From positions 1 through 64,000 of the forward strand of contig NZ_SZQA01000030.1 of assembly GCF_005233835.1 (NCBI RefSeq): a DNA stretch of 64,000 bases, given 5' to 3'. The stretch comes from Herbidospora galbida (GTDB lineage: Bacteria > Actinomycetota > Actinomycetes > Streptosporangiales > Streptosporangiaceae). The notes under the pieces are model-generated. The model was not told where the DNA came from, did not search any database, and saw only the letters and a program-made list of their open reading frames with translations. Positions 35,731 through 43,175 of this stretch are shown in pieces (within the stretch, counting starts at the first letter, position 1; every line of letters starts with the position of its first letter). The position numbers were made by a program, and so were the translations under genes.

Positions 35731-37989
35731 TCAGTTGACGTCGGCGACGCCGGTGATCCGGTGGAGTACGAAGCGGTGGATGGCCGCCCTCGTCTCGTCG
35801 TACGCCGTCAGGTAGCCACCCTCTATTCTCGCGGGTTCGAGGATCCGGCTCGTGGCCTGACCTTGTGAGTCTAGGTAACCGATCCAAACCCGGGAGCCCT
35901 GCTTGATGGCCTCCTGGAGCGCCGAGATCGTCGCCGTCGCCGGGGTGCGGGGCACCGCGCCGCTCGGTTCGCCCACCGGGACGGGCCGTGACAGCAGCGC
36001 GTGGTCACCGGCCCGCAGGGCCCGGATCGCCGCCGTGACCACTTCGGCCTCGGGGGCGACCAGCCCGTTGACCTGCCGGACCGGCTGCGCCTCGGTGCGC
36101 CGGGCATCGGCCCGGGTGATCAGCACGTCGCCTTCGAGCGACTCGGCCACCGGGGCGTAGCCCATCGCGCGCAGCGAGTCGAGCATGGTCGCCCGCGACG
36201 CCTTGGACACCAGCACGGTCGGGGCCAGCCGCCGCATGCGCAGCACCCCGGCCCGCCGGTCGGCCAGCAGCTCGTCGAGCACCGCCGGGTCGTCGCAGCG
36301 CAGGTAGGACGACGCCGACCCGACCCGCAGGCGGCCGTGCCGCCGGGCGACGTCGGTCACCAGGTAGGACAGCGGCTGCGGCACCGGCGTGGTCGAGTGG
36401 CGGGCCAGCATCGCCAGGATCTCCTCCGCGCTCTGGCCGACGTCGAGCACCCGCCTGATCGAGCCCTCGGAGAACCGGTAGACGGTCGCGCCACCCTTCG
36501 ACTCGACGTCGGCCGCCAGCCCCAGCCACCGGTCGAGCTCGCCGGTCAGCGGCCCGGGGGCGACGGCGGTCAGGTCGGCCTGCAGCACCACGTGGTCGAC
36601 CGGTTCGGGCAGCAGCGGCGCCAGCAGGTCGGCCGCCTTGACGCCGGTGAGGACGGCCCTGCCGTGGGGCGACATGACGCCGAGTCCCGTCAGGCCGACG
36701 ACCTCGGCCTCGCGCAGCGCGAACTCGGTCAGCCGGGCCAGGTGGGCGCCCCTGCGGCGGGGGCGTTCCCAGGTCAGCCGGGCCAGCACCGACTCCTGCG
36801 AGGGCGCGAGCTCGGTCGCCGCGACGACCGTCAGCACCCGGCGGCGGATCTCGGCGGCGGCCCCTCGGCGCAGGTCGGGATGGAGCACGTTGAGCAGCCG
36901 GTCGCGGTCGTCGCGGGCGCCCGCCAGGCCCGGCACCCGGTCGAGGCCCAGCCAGGCCCGCGCGACGGCCTCCCAGCGGTCTTCGGTCTGGCGGGCCCGC
37001 CACAGGTCGTAGGAGAGCGTCGGCAGCCACTCGGCGTCGGCCGGGCCGCCGGCCGCGATCAGCCCGGCCGCGTGGGCGACCTCGATGACCAGGGCGGCCG
37101 TCCATTCGGGCACGTCGAGCTGCTGGGAGGCGCGCCGCAGGTCGCGGATGGCCAGGCCGCCCGTGCGCAGCACCCCCGGCGGGTCGACGCTCCAGATCTC
37201 GCAGAGCTCTTCGACGGCCCGTACGAAGCTGAAGGCCTGACCGGCGGCGGTGCGCGAGGCGAGGTCGGCGCGGCGGGTGGCGCCCTCCAGCGGCGGCGGG
37301 ACCGGCGACAGGTCGCGGTGGAGGCGGTCGTCGCGGAGCACCAGCCCGACCTCGCGCGGCAGCGTCACGGTCTCGTCGCCGATCGCGGCGAGCAGGCCCC
37401 GGGCCAGCAGCTGCTCGATGGGCGACTGGGCGGTCTCGACCGACACCTCGCGCCGGGCGTTGGGCACCCGCCCCGACGGCGGCCCCCAGGCCAGCTCGTC
37501 GAGCGCGGCGCGGGCCTGCGGCCCGACCTGCGCGATCAGTTTCCGGACGGCACGGGGATCGGCCAGCGTGATCGCGCGCTCGTCGTGGCGGAAGACCCGG
37601 TCCGCCGGCTGCCCGAGCCCGGCGGGCGGGTCGAGCGCCTCCTGTACGCCGGGCGCGAGCCGCCGCTCGTCGTCGACCAGCGCCATCTCGGTCAGTGTGG
37701 CCAGCGCTCTGGTGATCGCCTCGTCGGTGCCGGGGGCGTCTTCCGTGGCCCGGTGGATGGCCGCCGACAGCTCGCCGGGCGGGAAGACGACCAGGGTCTC
37801 GGCCACCGCGAGGGTGAAGCCGTCGAGCCGGTCGAGGGCCCGGCCGACCGCGGACGGGGTGCCGGCTCTCGCCGCCAAACCCGGCACATTCGCCGGAACC
37901 GGGGTGATCAGCTCAGGTCGGGACATGGCGAGGACGCGCAGTTGCTCGTCGCTCCTGCTGCGCAGCCACTCCGTGAACCCGTCGCTCAT
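35731..37989 (-). CDS. helicase-associated protein (XPB N-terminal-like / WYL-like), partner of XPB
   Basis: 752 residues. Most of the length is helical winged-helix-rich sequence of the helicase-associated family (Rv0862c type, Helicase_C_3). The last 80 residues (VWIGYLDSQGQATSRILEPA, FVLHRITGVADVN) look like a WYL ligand-binding domain. It is paired with the XPB helicase in mycobacteria too, implying a joint role in DNA repair or transcription-coupled processes. The ATG at 37989 is preceded immediately by GGAAAGG, so initiation may be leaderless or start three codons earlier at 37998. Confidence 0.85.
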   Translation of the reverse strand: MSDGFTEWLRSRSDEQLRVLAMSRPELITPVPANVPGLAARAGTPSAVGRALDRLDGFTLAVAETLVVFPPGELSAAIHRATEDAPGTDEAITRALATLTEMALVDDERRLAPGVQEALDPPAGLGQPADRVFRHDERAITLADPRAVRKLIAQVGPQARAALDELAWGPPSGRVPNARREVSVETAQSPIEQLLARGLLAAIGDETVTLPREVGLVLRDDRLHRDLSPVPPPLEGATRRADLASRTAAGQAFSFVRAVEELCEIWSVDPPGVLRTGGLAIRDLRRASQQLDVPEWTAALVIEVAHAAGLIAAGGPADAEWLPTLSYDLWRARQTEDRWEAVARAWLGLDRVPGLAGARDDRDRLLNVLHPDLRRGAAAEIRRRVLTVVAATELAPSQESVLARLTWERPRRRGAHLARLTEFALREAEVVGLTGLGVMSPHGRAVLTGVKAADLLAPLLPEPVDHVVLQADLTAVAPGPLTGELDRWLGLAADVESKGGATVYRFSEGSIRRVLDVGQSAEEILAMLARHSTTPVPQPLSYLVTDVARRHGRLRVGSASSYLRCDDPAVLDELLADRRAGVLRMRRLAPTVLVSKASRATMLDSLRAMGYAPVAESLEGDVLITRADARRTEAQPVRQVNGLVAPEAEVVTAAIRALRAGDHALLSRPVPVGEPSGAVPRTPATATISALQEAIKQGSRVWIGYLDSQGQATSRILEPARIEGGYLTAYDETRAAIHRFVLHRITGVADVN

Positions 37990-38042
37990 CCTTTCCATCG
38001 TAGGAGCTCGCATGGACTGCGACGCTGGGGCACTATGACGGA

Positions 38043-39098
38043 GTGATCGAGCGAGCCGACCAGCTCGTGCTGGAATTCGTGAGCCGGGTGGCCGACGCCG
38101 CCCACGGCCGGATGCGCCCCGAGGAACGCCTCGATTACGTCCGGCGGGTACGCGAACGGGTCGACCAAGAGCGCAAAGGCGACGAGAACCCCAAATCGGT
38201 CGCCCGCCTCCTGGCCCGTTTCGGCACCCCGCAGGACATGGTCGAACGCGAGGTCCGCCGCTTACGCGGCGAACTCCCCCCTGAGCCCCCGGCCGAGCAG
38301 ACACGCCCGATGAGCGCCCTGCGCCGGTCGTTCCCACCCCGCCCAGACCTTCCCCGCCTGGGCCGGCCGGGTTCGGGAGGCCTGTCGCGTCCGGGCAGGC
38401 CGGGCACGGGGCAATCGAGATCAGGCGCAGCGGGTTCGGGTCCCTCGGGTTCGGGCCGGCCAGGTTCCAGCCAGCCAGGTTCCAGCCAGCCGGGTTCCAG
38501 TCGGTCGGGGGCGGGATCAGCGGGGCTGGGCCCGCCGCGACCCGGTCTGCCGCACTCGGGTCAGCCGCACTCGGGTCAGCCGCACTCGGGTCAGCCGCGA
38601 TCGGAGCTGCCGCAGCCGATCGTGATCAGTCCCACCCGCCGGGCCTGGAGGGCGGGGGCGCCGGGTGGTCGGTTGGTGCCGCGGTGGCGGCGGAGGCCGA
38701 CGCCCGACGCGTGGTCGATCTTGCATGGGCGGCCCCGGGAGGTCGCGGCGCTGGTGTTGCTCGCGCTGGCCGCGTTGCTGGTGCCCTTCCGGTTTCCGGT
38801 CGTGCTGATCTTCCCCGTCCCGGGGATCGTGTGGGCCCTTGGGGCGGTCGTCACGCTGTCGTGTCAGGGGTGGAACATGCCCGACCGGCTGGCCGGTCTG
38901 GGGGCGCCCGCGCTGGCCTGGATCTTCGGCGGCGGGATCCTCGCCCTGACCGGCCCGGAGCGGACCTCCGTCGAAGGGCTGCTAGCGCGCTTCAACGAGG
39001 TCGCCGGCATCGCGTTCATCATCGGCACCGCCGTCGGCCTCACGTGGCTGCTCTACCGCCTCTTCGACCCACCCGTCTCCACACACGCCCGGCGGTAG
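38043..39098 (+). CDS. membrane protein with HAAS-like N-terminus and Gly/Ser/Pro repeat linker
   Basis: 351 residues in three parts. Residues 1-80 are a helical HAAS/permease-prefix-like domain (QLVLEFVSRVADAAHGRM, RPEERLDYVRRVRERVD). Residues 95-200 are a disordered Gly-Ser-Pro-Gln-rich linker made of short tandem repeats (PGSSQ, HSGQP). Residues 225-340 hold four hydrophobic segments. The function is unknown; HAAS domains often sit on sensors or their partners. GTG start; CACTAT lies 6 bases upstream, so it could be leaderless. Its end overlaps the convergent TetR gene by 117 bp. Confidence 0.72.
   Translation: MIERADQLVLEFVSRVADAAHGRMRPEERLDYVRRVRERVDQERKGDENPKSVARLLARFGTPQDMVEREVRRLRGELPPEPPAEQTRPMSALRRSFPPRPDLPRLGRPGSGGLSRPGRPGTGQSRSGAAGSGPSGSGRPGSSQPGSSQPGSSRSGAGSAGLGPPRPGLPHSGQPHSGQPHSGQPRSELPQPIVISPTRRAWRAGAPGGRLVPRWRRRPTPDAWSILHGRPREVAALVLLALAALLVPFRFPVVLIFPVPGIVWALGAVVTLSCQGWNMPDRLAGLGAPALAWIFGGGILALTGPERTSVEGLLARFNEVAGIAFIIGTAVGLTWLLYRLFDPPVSTHARR
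38460..38504 (+). repeat. 15-bp tandem repeat (PGSSQ codons), about three copies
   Basis: The unit CCAGGTTCCAGCCAG occurs twice exactly at 38460-38474 and 38475-38489, and once with three changes at 38490-38504. It keeps the reading frame of the linker. Confidence 0.9.
38551..38595 (+). repeat. 15-bp tandem repeat (HSGQP codons), three perfect copies
   Basis: CGCACTCGGGTCAGC is repeated three times without a change, followed by a degenerate partial copy. It is in frame inside the linker of the preceding membrane protein gene. Perfect identity suggests recent slippage and probable length variation between strains. Confidence 0.95.
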
Positions 39099-39659
39099 CA
39101 GCCCGAGCGCCAGCCTGATCCACGCCGACACGAAGCGGTCGGTGGCCACCCGGCCGGGCGCCTCTCCGGTGGTGTACTCGATCAGGCGGTAGTTGATGAT
39201 CGAGCCGCCCAGCACCGAGCCGACCCCGGCCCAGTCGACCTGGGCGTCGAGGTATTCGGGCTGGCAGGCGAACCACTCGGTGAGCGCGTCGAACATGGGC
39301 TGCAGCAGGCCCTCGGTGACCACCGCGACCAGGTCGGGGAACTGCGACAGGTCGCGGAAGAAGACTTGGGCGAGCAGGCGTTCCTCGTCCATCTTGCCGA
39401 GCCCGGCGCGGCACATCGCGGCCAGCCTGACCTCGATCGGCTCGGTCTGGGCGACGTCGAGCGTTATCTCGTTCCGCGACGCCCGGTCGGCGACGGCGGC
39501 CGCCAGGACCTCGTACTTGGACTTGAAGTGCCGGTAGAGGCCCCCGGCGCCGGGGGACAGGCCGGCGGCGGCCTCGATCTCGGCCACCGAGGTCGCGTTG
39601 TAGCCGCGCTCGGCGAACAGCCGTAGCGCCTCCTCGATGATGCGACCCCGTGTGCTCAT
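38982..39659 (-). CDS. TetR family transcriptional regulator
   Basis: 225 residues with an N-terminal TetR helix-turn-helix (RGRIIEEALRLFAERGYNAT, TSVAEIEAAAG, GLYRHFKSKYEVL) and a ligand domain with no assignable effector. GGGAGG lies 6 bases before the ATG at 39659. The last 40 codons run through the 3' end of the convergent membrane gene and are acidic and low in similarity, so the stop may have been lost and regained. The regulated target is probably one of the flanking genes. Confidence 0.88.
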   Translation of the reverse strand: MSTRGRIIEEALRLFAERGYNATSVAEIEAAAGLSPGAGGLYRHFKSKYEVLAAAVADRASRNEITLDVAQTEPIEVRLAAMCRAGLGKMDEERLLAQVFFRDLSQFPDLVAVVTEGLLQPMFDALTEWFACQPEYLDAQVDWAGVGSVLGGSIINYRLIEYTTGEAPGRVATDRFVSAWIRLALGLLPPGVCGDGWVEEAVEQPREADGGADDERDAGDLVEAR

Positions 39660-39750
39660 CTGTACCTCCCGCGAGGGACAGCGTAGACCGCCCAGCTTTA
39701 AAAGGAAGATCCACTTCGCGGGGGATCGCGCACTTTGGCATCCTTGATCC

Positions 39751-40374
39751 GTGCACAGCATGGGGATCAACGTCGGTTTCGACCTCGACCTGACGCTCGC
39801 CGACACACGCGCGGCGATCGCGGCCGTCTACGAGGCGATGCTGCCGTCGCTCCAGACCCCCATCGACGTCGCCGTCGCGGTGTCGCGGATCGGCTGGCCC
39901 CTGGAAGACGAGCTGGCCCAATGGCTGCCGGCCGACGAGATCCCGGCCGCGGTCGCGCTCTACCGCTCCCTCTATCCGGGCATCGCGCTGCCCGCCACCG
40001 TCGCCATGCCCGGCGCCCACGAGGCTCTGGCGGCCGTCCGCCGCGCCGGGGGCCGGATCATCGTGGTCACCGGGAAGAACCCGCGCGACGCCCGGCGCAC
40101 GGTCGACGCCCTCGGGCTCGACGTCGACGAGATCGCCGGATCGGTCTTCGGCGCCGACAAGGGCGCCGCCATCGCCGCCTTCGGGGCGGCGGTCTACGTG
40201 GGCGACCACGTGGCCGACGTCGAGGCGGCCCGCGCGGGCGGGGCGATCAGCGTGGCCGTGGCGACGGGCGGCTGCACCCCCGCGCAACTGGCCGAGCGGG
40301 GCGCCGACGTGGTCGTCGCCGACCTCACCGAGTTCGTCTCCTGGTACACCACCGGGACGTCGATTCCCGCGTAA
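39751..40374 (+). CDS. HAD family hydrolase
   Basis: 207-residue HAD-like phosphatase. Motif I is GFDLDLTLADT (D-x-D nucleophile), motif II IIVVTGKNP, motif III K in GADKGAAI, motif IV VGDHVADVEAA. Substrate unknown; such proteins act on phosphoglycolate or small sugar phosphates. GTG 39751 or ATG 39760; no ribosome binding site, and CATCCT lies 6 bases upstream, suggesting leaderless expression. Confidence 0.87.
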   Translation: MHSMGINVGFDLDLTLADTRAAIAAVYEAMLPSLQTPIDVAVAVSRIGWPLEDELAQWLPADEIPAAVALYRSLYPGIALPATVAMPGAHEALAAVRRAGGRIIVVTGKNPRDARRTVDALGLDVDEIAGSVFGADKGAAIAAFGAAVYVGDHVADVEAARAGGAISVAVATGGCTPAQLAERGADVVVADLTEFVSWYTTGTSIPA

Positions 40375-40464
40375 TTTGACGGGCTTTCGGCGGTCACCCG
40401 GGAGCCCTAGTGGGCATAACCTACATCCATTCCCTTCCACGACAGTTTGAACGAGGTCACTCCT

Positions 40465-40866
40465 GTGCCCAGCGGCAAGGTCAAGTGGTACGACGAAACC
40501 AAGGGTTTCGGTTTCCTCACCCGTGACGACGGCGGTGAGGTCTTCGTGCATTCATCCGCGCTGCCCAAAGGCGTGGAAGCCCTCAAGCCCGGCCAGAAAG
40601 TCGAGTTCGGGGTCGCCGAGGGGCGGCGCGGCCAGCAGGCGCTGTCGGTCAGGGTGCTGGAGCAGCCCCCGACCCTGGCGAAGGCGCCGCGTCCGAAGGG
40701 GAAGCGCAAAAAGCCCGACGAAATGGTCGTCATCGTCGAAGACCTGATCAAACTGCTCGACGAACTGTCGACCTCGTCCTACCAGAAGGGCAAACTCCCC
40801 GAGCCCGTCCACGCGAAGAAGGTCGCAACCGTGATTCGCGCAATTGCGGACGACATTGACGCCTAA
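40465..40866 (+). CDS. cold shock-domain protein with C-terminal extension
   Basis: 133 residues. The first 68 are a cold shock domain with RNP1 (KGFGFLTRDD) and RNP2 (VFVHSSALP). A basic linker (KAPRPKGKRKK) and a helical domain of about 50 residues (MVVIVEDLIKLLDELSTSSY) follow. The extension sets it apart from the 66-residue CspA copy and is characteristic of a particular actinobacterial type. GTG at 40465 has GAGG 8 bases upstream. Its last 4 bases overlap the convergent MFS gene. Confidence 0.9.
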   Translation: MPSGKVKWYDETKGFGFLTRDDGGEVFVHSSALPKGVEALKPGQKVEFGVAEGRRGQQALSVRVLEQPPTLAKAPRPKGKRKKPDEMVVIVEDLIKLLDELSTSSYQKGKLPEPVHAKKVATVIRAIADDIDA

Positions 40867-42278
40867 AAGGGATTTGTCAGTGGTTTCGTGTCCCCTGCGG
40901 CCGGTGGCTGAGCCACCGGCCGCAATGGCACGGTGACCGCCGTCGACGCGCTCATGACCTTCCGCTGACGGCGCGTGACCAGCAGCCAGACCAGCGAGAC
41001 CGCCAGCAGGGTCGCCATCACCGCCAGCCCGGCCGTGCCCTGCGCGAACAGCGACAACATGAGTCCGATCAGGCCGCCGAACACCCAGGCGATCTGGAGC
41101 AGCGCCTCGACCACTCCGAACGTCGACGACCTGACCTCCTCGCCGATCTCCCGCTGGATGATCGCGTCGAGCGCGAGCTTGCCCAGACCCTGCGCGAACG
41201 CACCGATGAGGGCGACCGCGACGGCCGTCCAGAGACTGAAGAAGAACGTCGCCACGAGCGTGGTGAGCGTGGTCAGCGCGAGCGTCGTCAGCACGATCAG
41301 GTGCGGCGAGTAGGACTTCACCCACGACGCCACCGCCGCGCCGAACAGGCCGCCGCCTCCGGCCGCCGCGGCGAGCAGGCCGAGAGTGATCTCCGGCGCC
41401 AGCCCCGGCAGGTGTTCGTCCTGGACCAGGAACAGCAGGAAGAAGACGAGGAAACCGGCCTGGAGCCGGATCGCCGCGTTGGCCCGCATCGACTCGGCCA
41501 CGATCGGCCCGACGTTCAGCAGGGCCCGTACGCCCGGCGGCTTCGCCGTCTCCTCCTCGTCGGGGGAGTCGACGTGGCGGGGCAGCCTTATCGACACCAC
41601 CCCGGCCACCAGGAACAGCACCATCGCGATCCGCAGCACCCATTCGGCGCCCAGCCAGGCCACCAGGCCGGCCCCGAGCCCGGCCGCGCCGCCGGCGGCG
41701 ACCAGCGCGAACAGGGCCACCCGGGCGTTGGCGGTGACCAGCCCTATGTCGGCCGGCAGCACGCTCGGCATGATCGCCGCCCGGGACACGTTGTAGGCCT
41801 TCGACAGCACCAGCACCGCCAGGGCCGCCGGGAAGAGCGAGAGCGTGTCGCCGTAGACGACGCTGGAGGCCATGCCCCAGCAGAGCAGGCCGCGCGCGAA
41901 CAGGGTGCCGGCGATGACGTAGCGGCGGCCCGACCGGAAGCGGTCGAGCACCGGGCCGACGAAGGGGGCGACGACGGTGAAGGGCACCATCGTCACGAGC
42001 AGATAGAGGGCCACCTGGCCGCGCGCCTGCCCGACGGGCATGCCGAAGAACAGCGCCCCCGCCAGTGAGACCGTGATGAACGCGTCGCCCGCGCTGTGGA
42101 CGGCGGTGACCTCGATGAGACGGCCGAGGCCGGTCCGGTCGGCGCCCTTCGCGTGGGTCAGCCGCCGGCTGGCCCGCCCGACACTGCCGGCGCCCCGGCC
42201 GATCGACCGGCCGGTCCGTGCGGTCGCGGACATGATCGCGCGGCCCGCGTCACGGACCTTGCCCCAGGCACCCGCCAC
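40863..42278 (-). CDS. MFS transporter
   Basis: 471-residue membrane protein with a basic cytoplasmic N-terminus of about 50 residues and about twelve hydrophobic segments in the MFS pattern (loop motif PVLDRFRSGRRYVIAG). It is found beside a cold shock-like gene and DUF3027 in actinobacteria, but I know of no demonstrated substrate. GTG at 42278, with AGGAG about 9 bases upstream. Convergent with the cold shock gene and divergent from the DUF3027 gene. Confidence 0.87.
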   Translation of the reverse strand: MAGAWGKVRDAGRAIMSATARTGRSIGRGAGSVGRASRRLTHAKGADRTGLGRLIEVTAVHSAGDAFITVSLAGALFFGMPVGQARGQVALYLLVTMVPFTVVAPFVGPVLDRFRSGRRYVIAGTLFARGLLCWGMASSVVYGDTLSLFPAALAVLVLSKAYNVSRAAIMPSVLPADIGLVTANARVALFALVAAGGAAGLGAGLVAWLGAEWVLRIAMVLFLVAGVVSIRLPRHVDSPDEEETAKPPGVRALLNVGPIVAESMRANAAIRLQAGFLVFFLLFLVQDEHLPGLAPEITLGLLAAAAGGGGLFGAAVASWVKSYSPHLIVLTTLALTTLTTLVATFFFSLWTAVAVALIGAFAQGLGKLALDAIIQREIGEEVRSSTFGVVEALLQIAWVFGGLIGLMLSLFAQGTAGLAVMATLLAVSLVWLLVTRRQRKVMSASTAVTVPLRPVAQPPAAGDTKPLTNPF

Positions 42279-42348
42279 CCCATCCGCTCCTCTCGTGTCG
42301 AATTTCCAGTCTTACCGACGCACTCGGGTGCTGTCCGCTCTCGAGGAG

Positions 42349-42379
42349 GGTGAAAATCGCTCCTCAGGTAGGTGAAAAT
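42349..42379 (+). promoter_or_regulatory. direct repeat in the DUF3027 / MFS divergent region
   Basis: GGTGAAAAT occurs at 42349-42357 and again at 42371-42379, 22 bp apart (about two helical turns), just before the GTG of DUF3027. Regular spacing on one face suggests a site for a dimeric or tandem-bound regulator. Confidence 0.5.
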
Positions 42380-42384
42380 GGAGT

Positions 42385-43152
42385 GTGAGCCGTACCCGCG
42401 TGAGAACCCCCGCCGCTGACCAGGCCTGCGCCGCCGCCGTCGACCTGGCTCGTTCTGCGGCCGAGGGGATCGCCAGGCCGGGTGAGGTCGGCGAACACCT
42501 GGGTTTCGACGCGGAGGGCGACCGGGTGGTCACCCACTATTTCGCCTGCCTCGATCGAGCATACGAGGGCTGGCGCTGGGCGATCACAGTGGCCCGTGCT
42601 TCGCGTGCGAAGGCCGTCACCGTCAGTGAGACCGTGCTGCTGCCCGGCAAGGGCGCCCTGCTGGCGCCGACCTGGGTGCCGTGGAGCCGCCGTCTGCGCC
42701 CCGGTGACCTGGGGCCCGGCGACCTGCTGCCGGCCGAGGCCGACGACGACCGGCTCGCGCCCGGCTTCACCGCCGAGGCCGAGGCCGACGACGAGACCGA
42801 CCACCAGATGCTCTTCGAATACGGCCTCGGCCGGGCCCGGGTCCTGTCGGCCATCGGCCGCGACCTGGCGGTCAACCGCTGGCACAGCGGCGAATCCGGC
42901 CCCGATTCGCCGCTCGCGACGGCGGCCCCCGCCCAGTGCTCCACCTGTGGTTTCTACTGGCCTCTCGCCGGTGCGCTGCGCCTGGGCTTCGGAGTGTGCG
43001 CCAACGAGTTCGCCCCCGACGACGGTAAGGTCGTCGCCGCCGACCACGGCTGCGGCGCCCATTCCGAGGCGGCCCCGGCGCCGTCGGCGGCGGGCGAGGC
43101 TCCACAGCCGATCCTCGACGACCTGGGCTACGACCCCATGCCGGAAGGCTGA
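42385..43152 (+). CDS. DUF3027 protein
   Basis: 255-residue actinobacterial protein of the DUF3027 family. Aromatic-rich core (THYFACLDRAYEGWRWAITVARA), a conserved L-L-P-G-K-G-A-L-L-A-P-x-W-V-P-W stretch, and a Cys set in the C-terminal half (CSTCGFYW, GVCANEF, DHGCGAH) that may bind zinc. The function is unknown. It sits before the giant ATPase gene, from which it is separated by 23 bp. GTG 42385. Confidence 0.87.
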   Translation: MSRTRVRTPAADQACAAAVDLARSAAEGIARPGEVGEHLGFDAEGDRVVTHYFACLDRAYEGWRWAITVARASRAKAVTVSETVLLPGKGALLAPTWVPWSRRLRPGDLGPGDLLPAEADDDRLAPGFTAEAEADDETDHQMLFEYGLGRARVLSAIGRDLAVNRWHSGESGPDSPLATAAPAQCSTCGFYWPLAGALRLGFGVCANEFAPDDGKVVAADHGCGAHSEAAPAPSAAGEAPQPILDDLGYDPMPEG

Positions 43153-43175
43153 CCTCCCTTTAATCCCGGAAGCGT

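Noticed and set aside
38460-38595. Possible CRISPR array because of regular repeats
   Set aside because: Repeats are 15 bp, directly adjacent without spacers, in frame inside a coding gene.
39040-40551. Open minus-strand frame of 503 codons
   Set aside because: It runs antisense to the HAD hydrolase gene and out of frame through TetR; composition is typical of a shadow frame.
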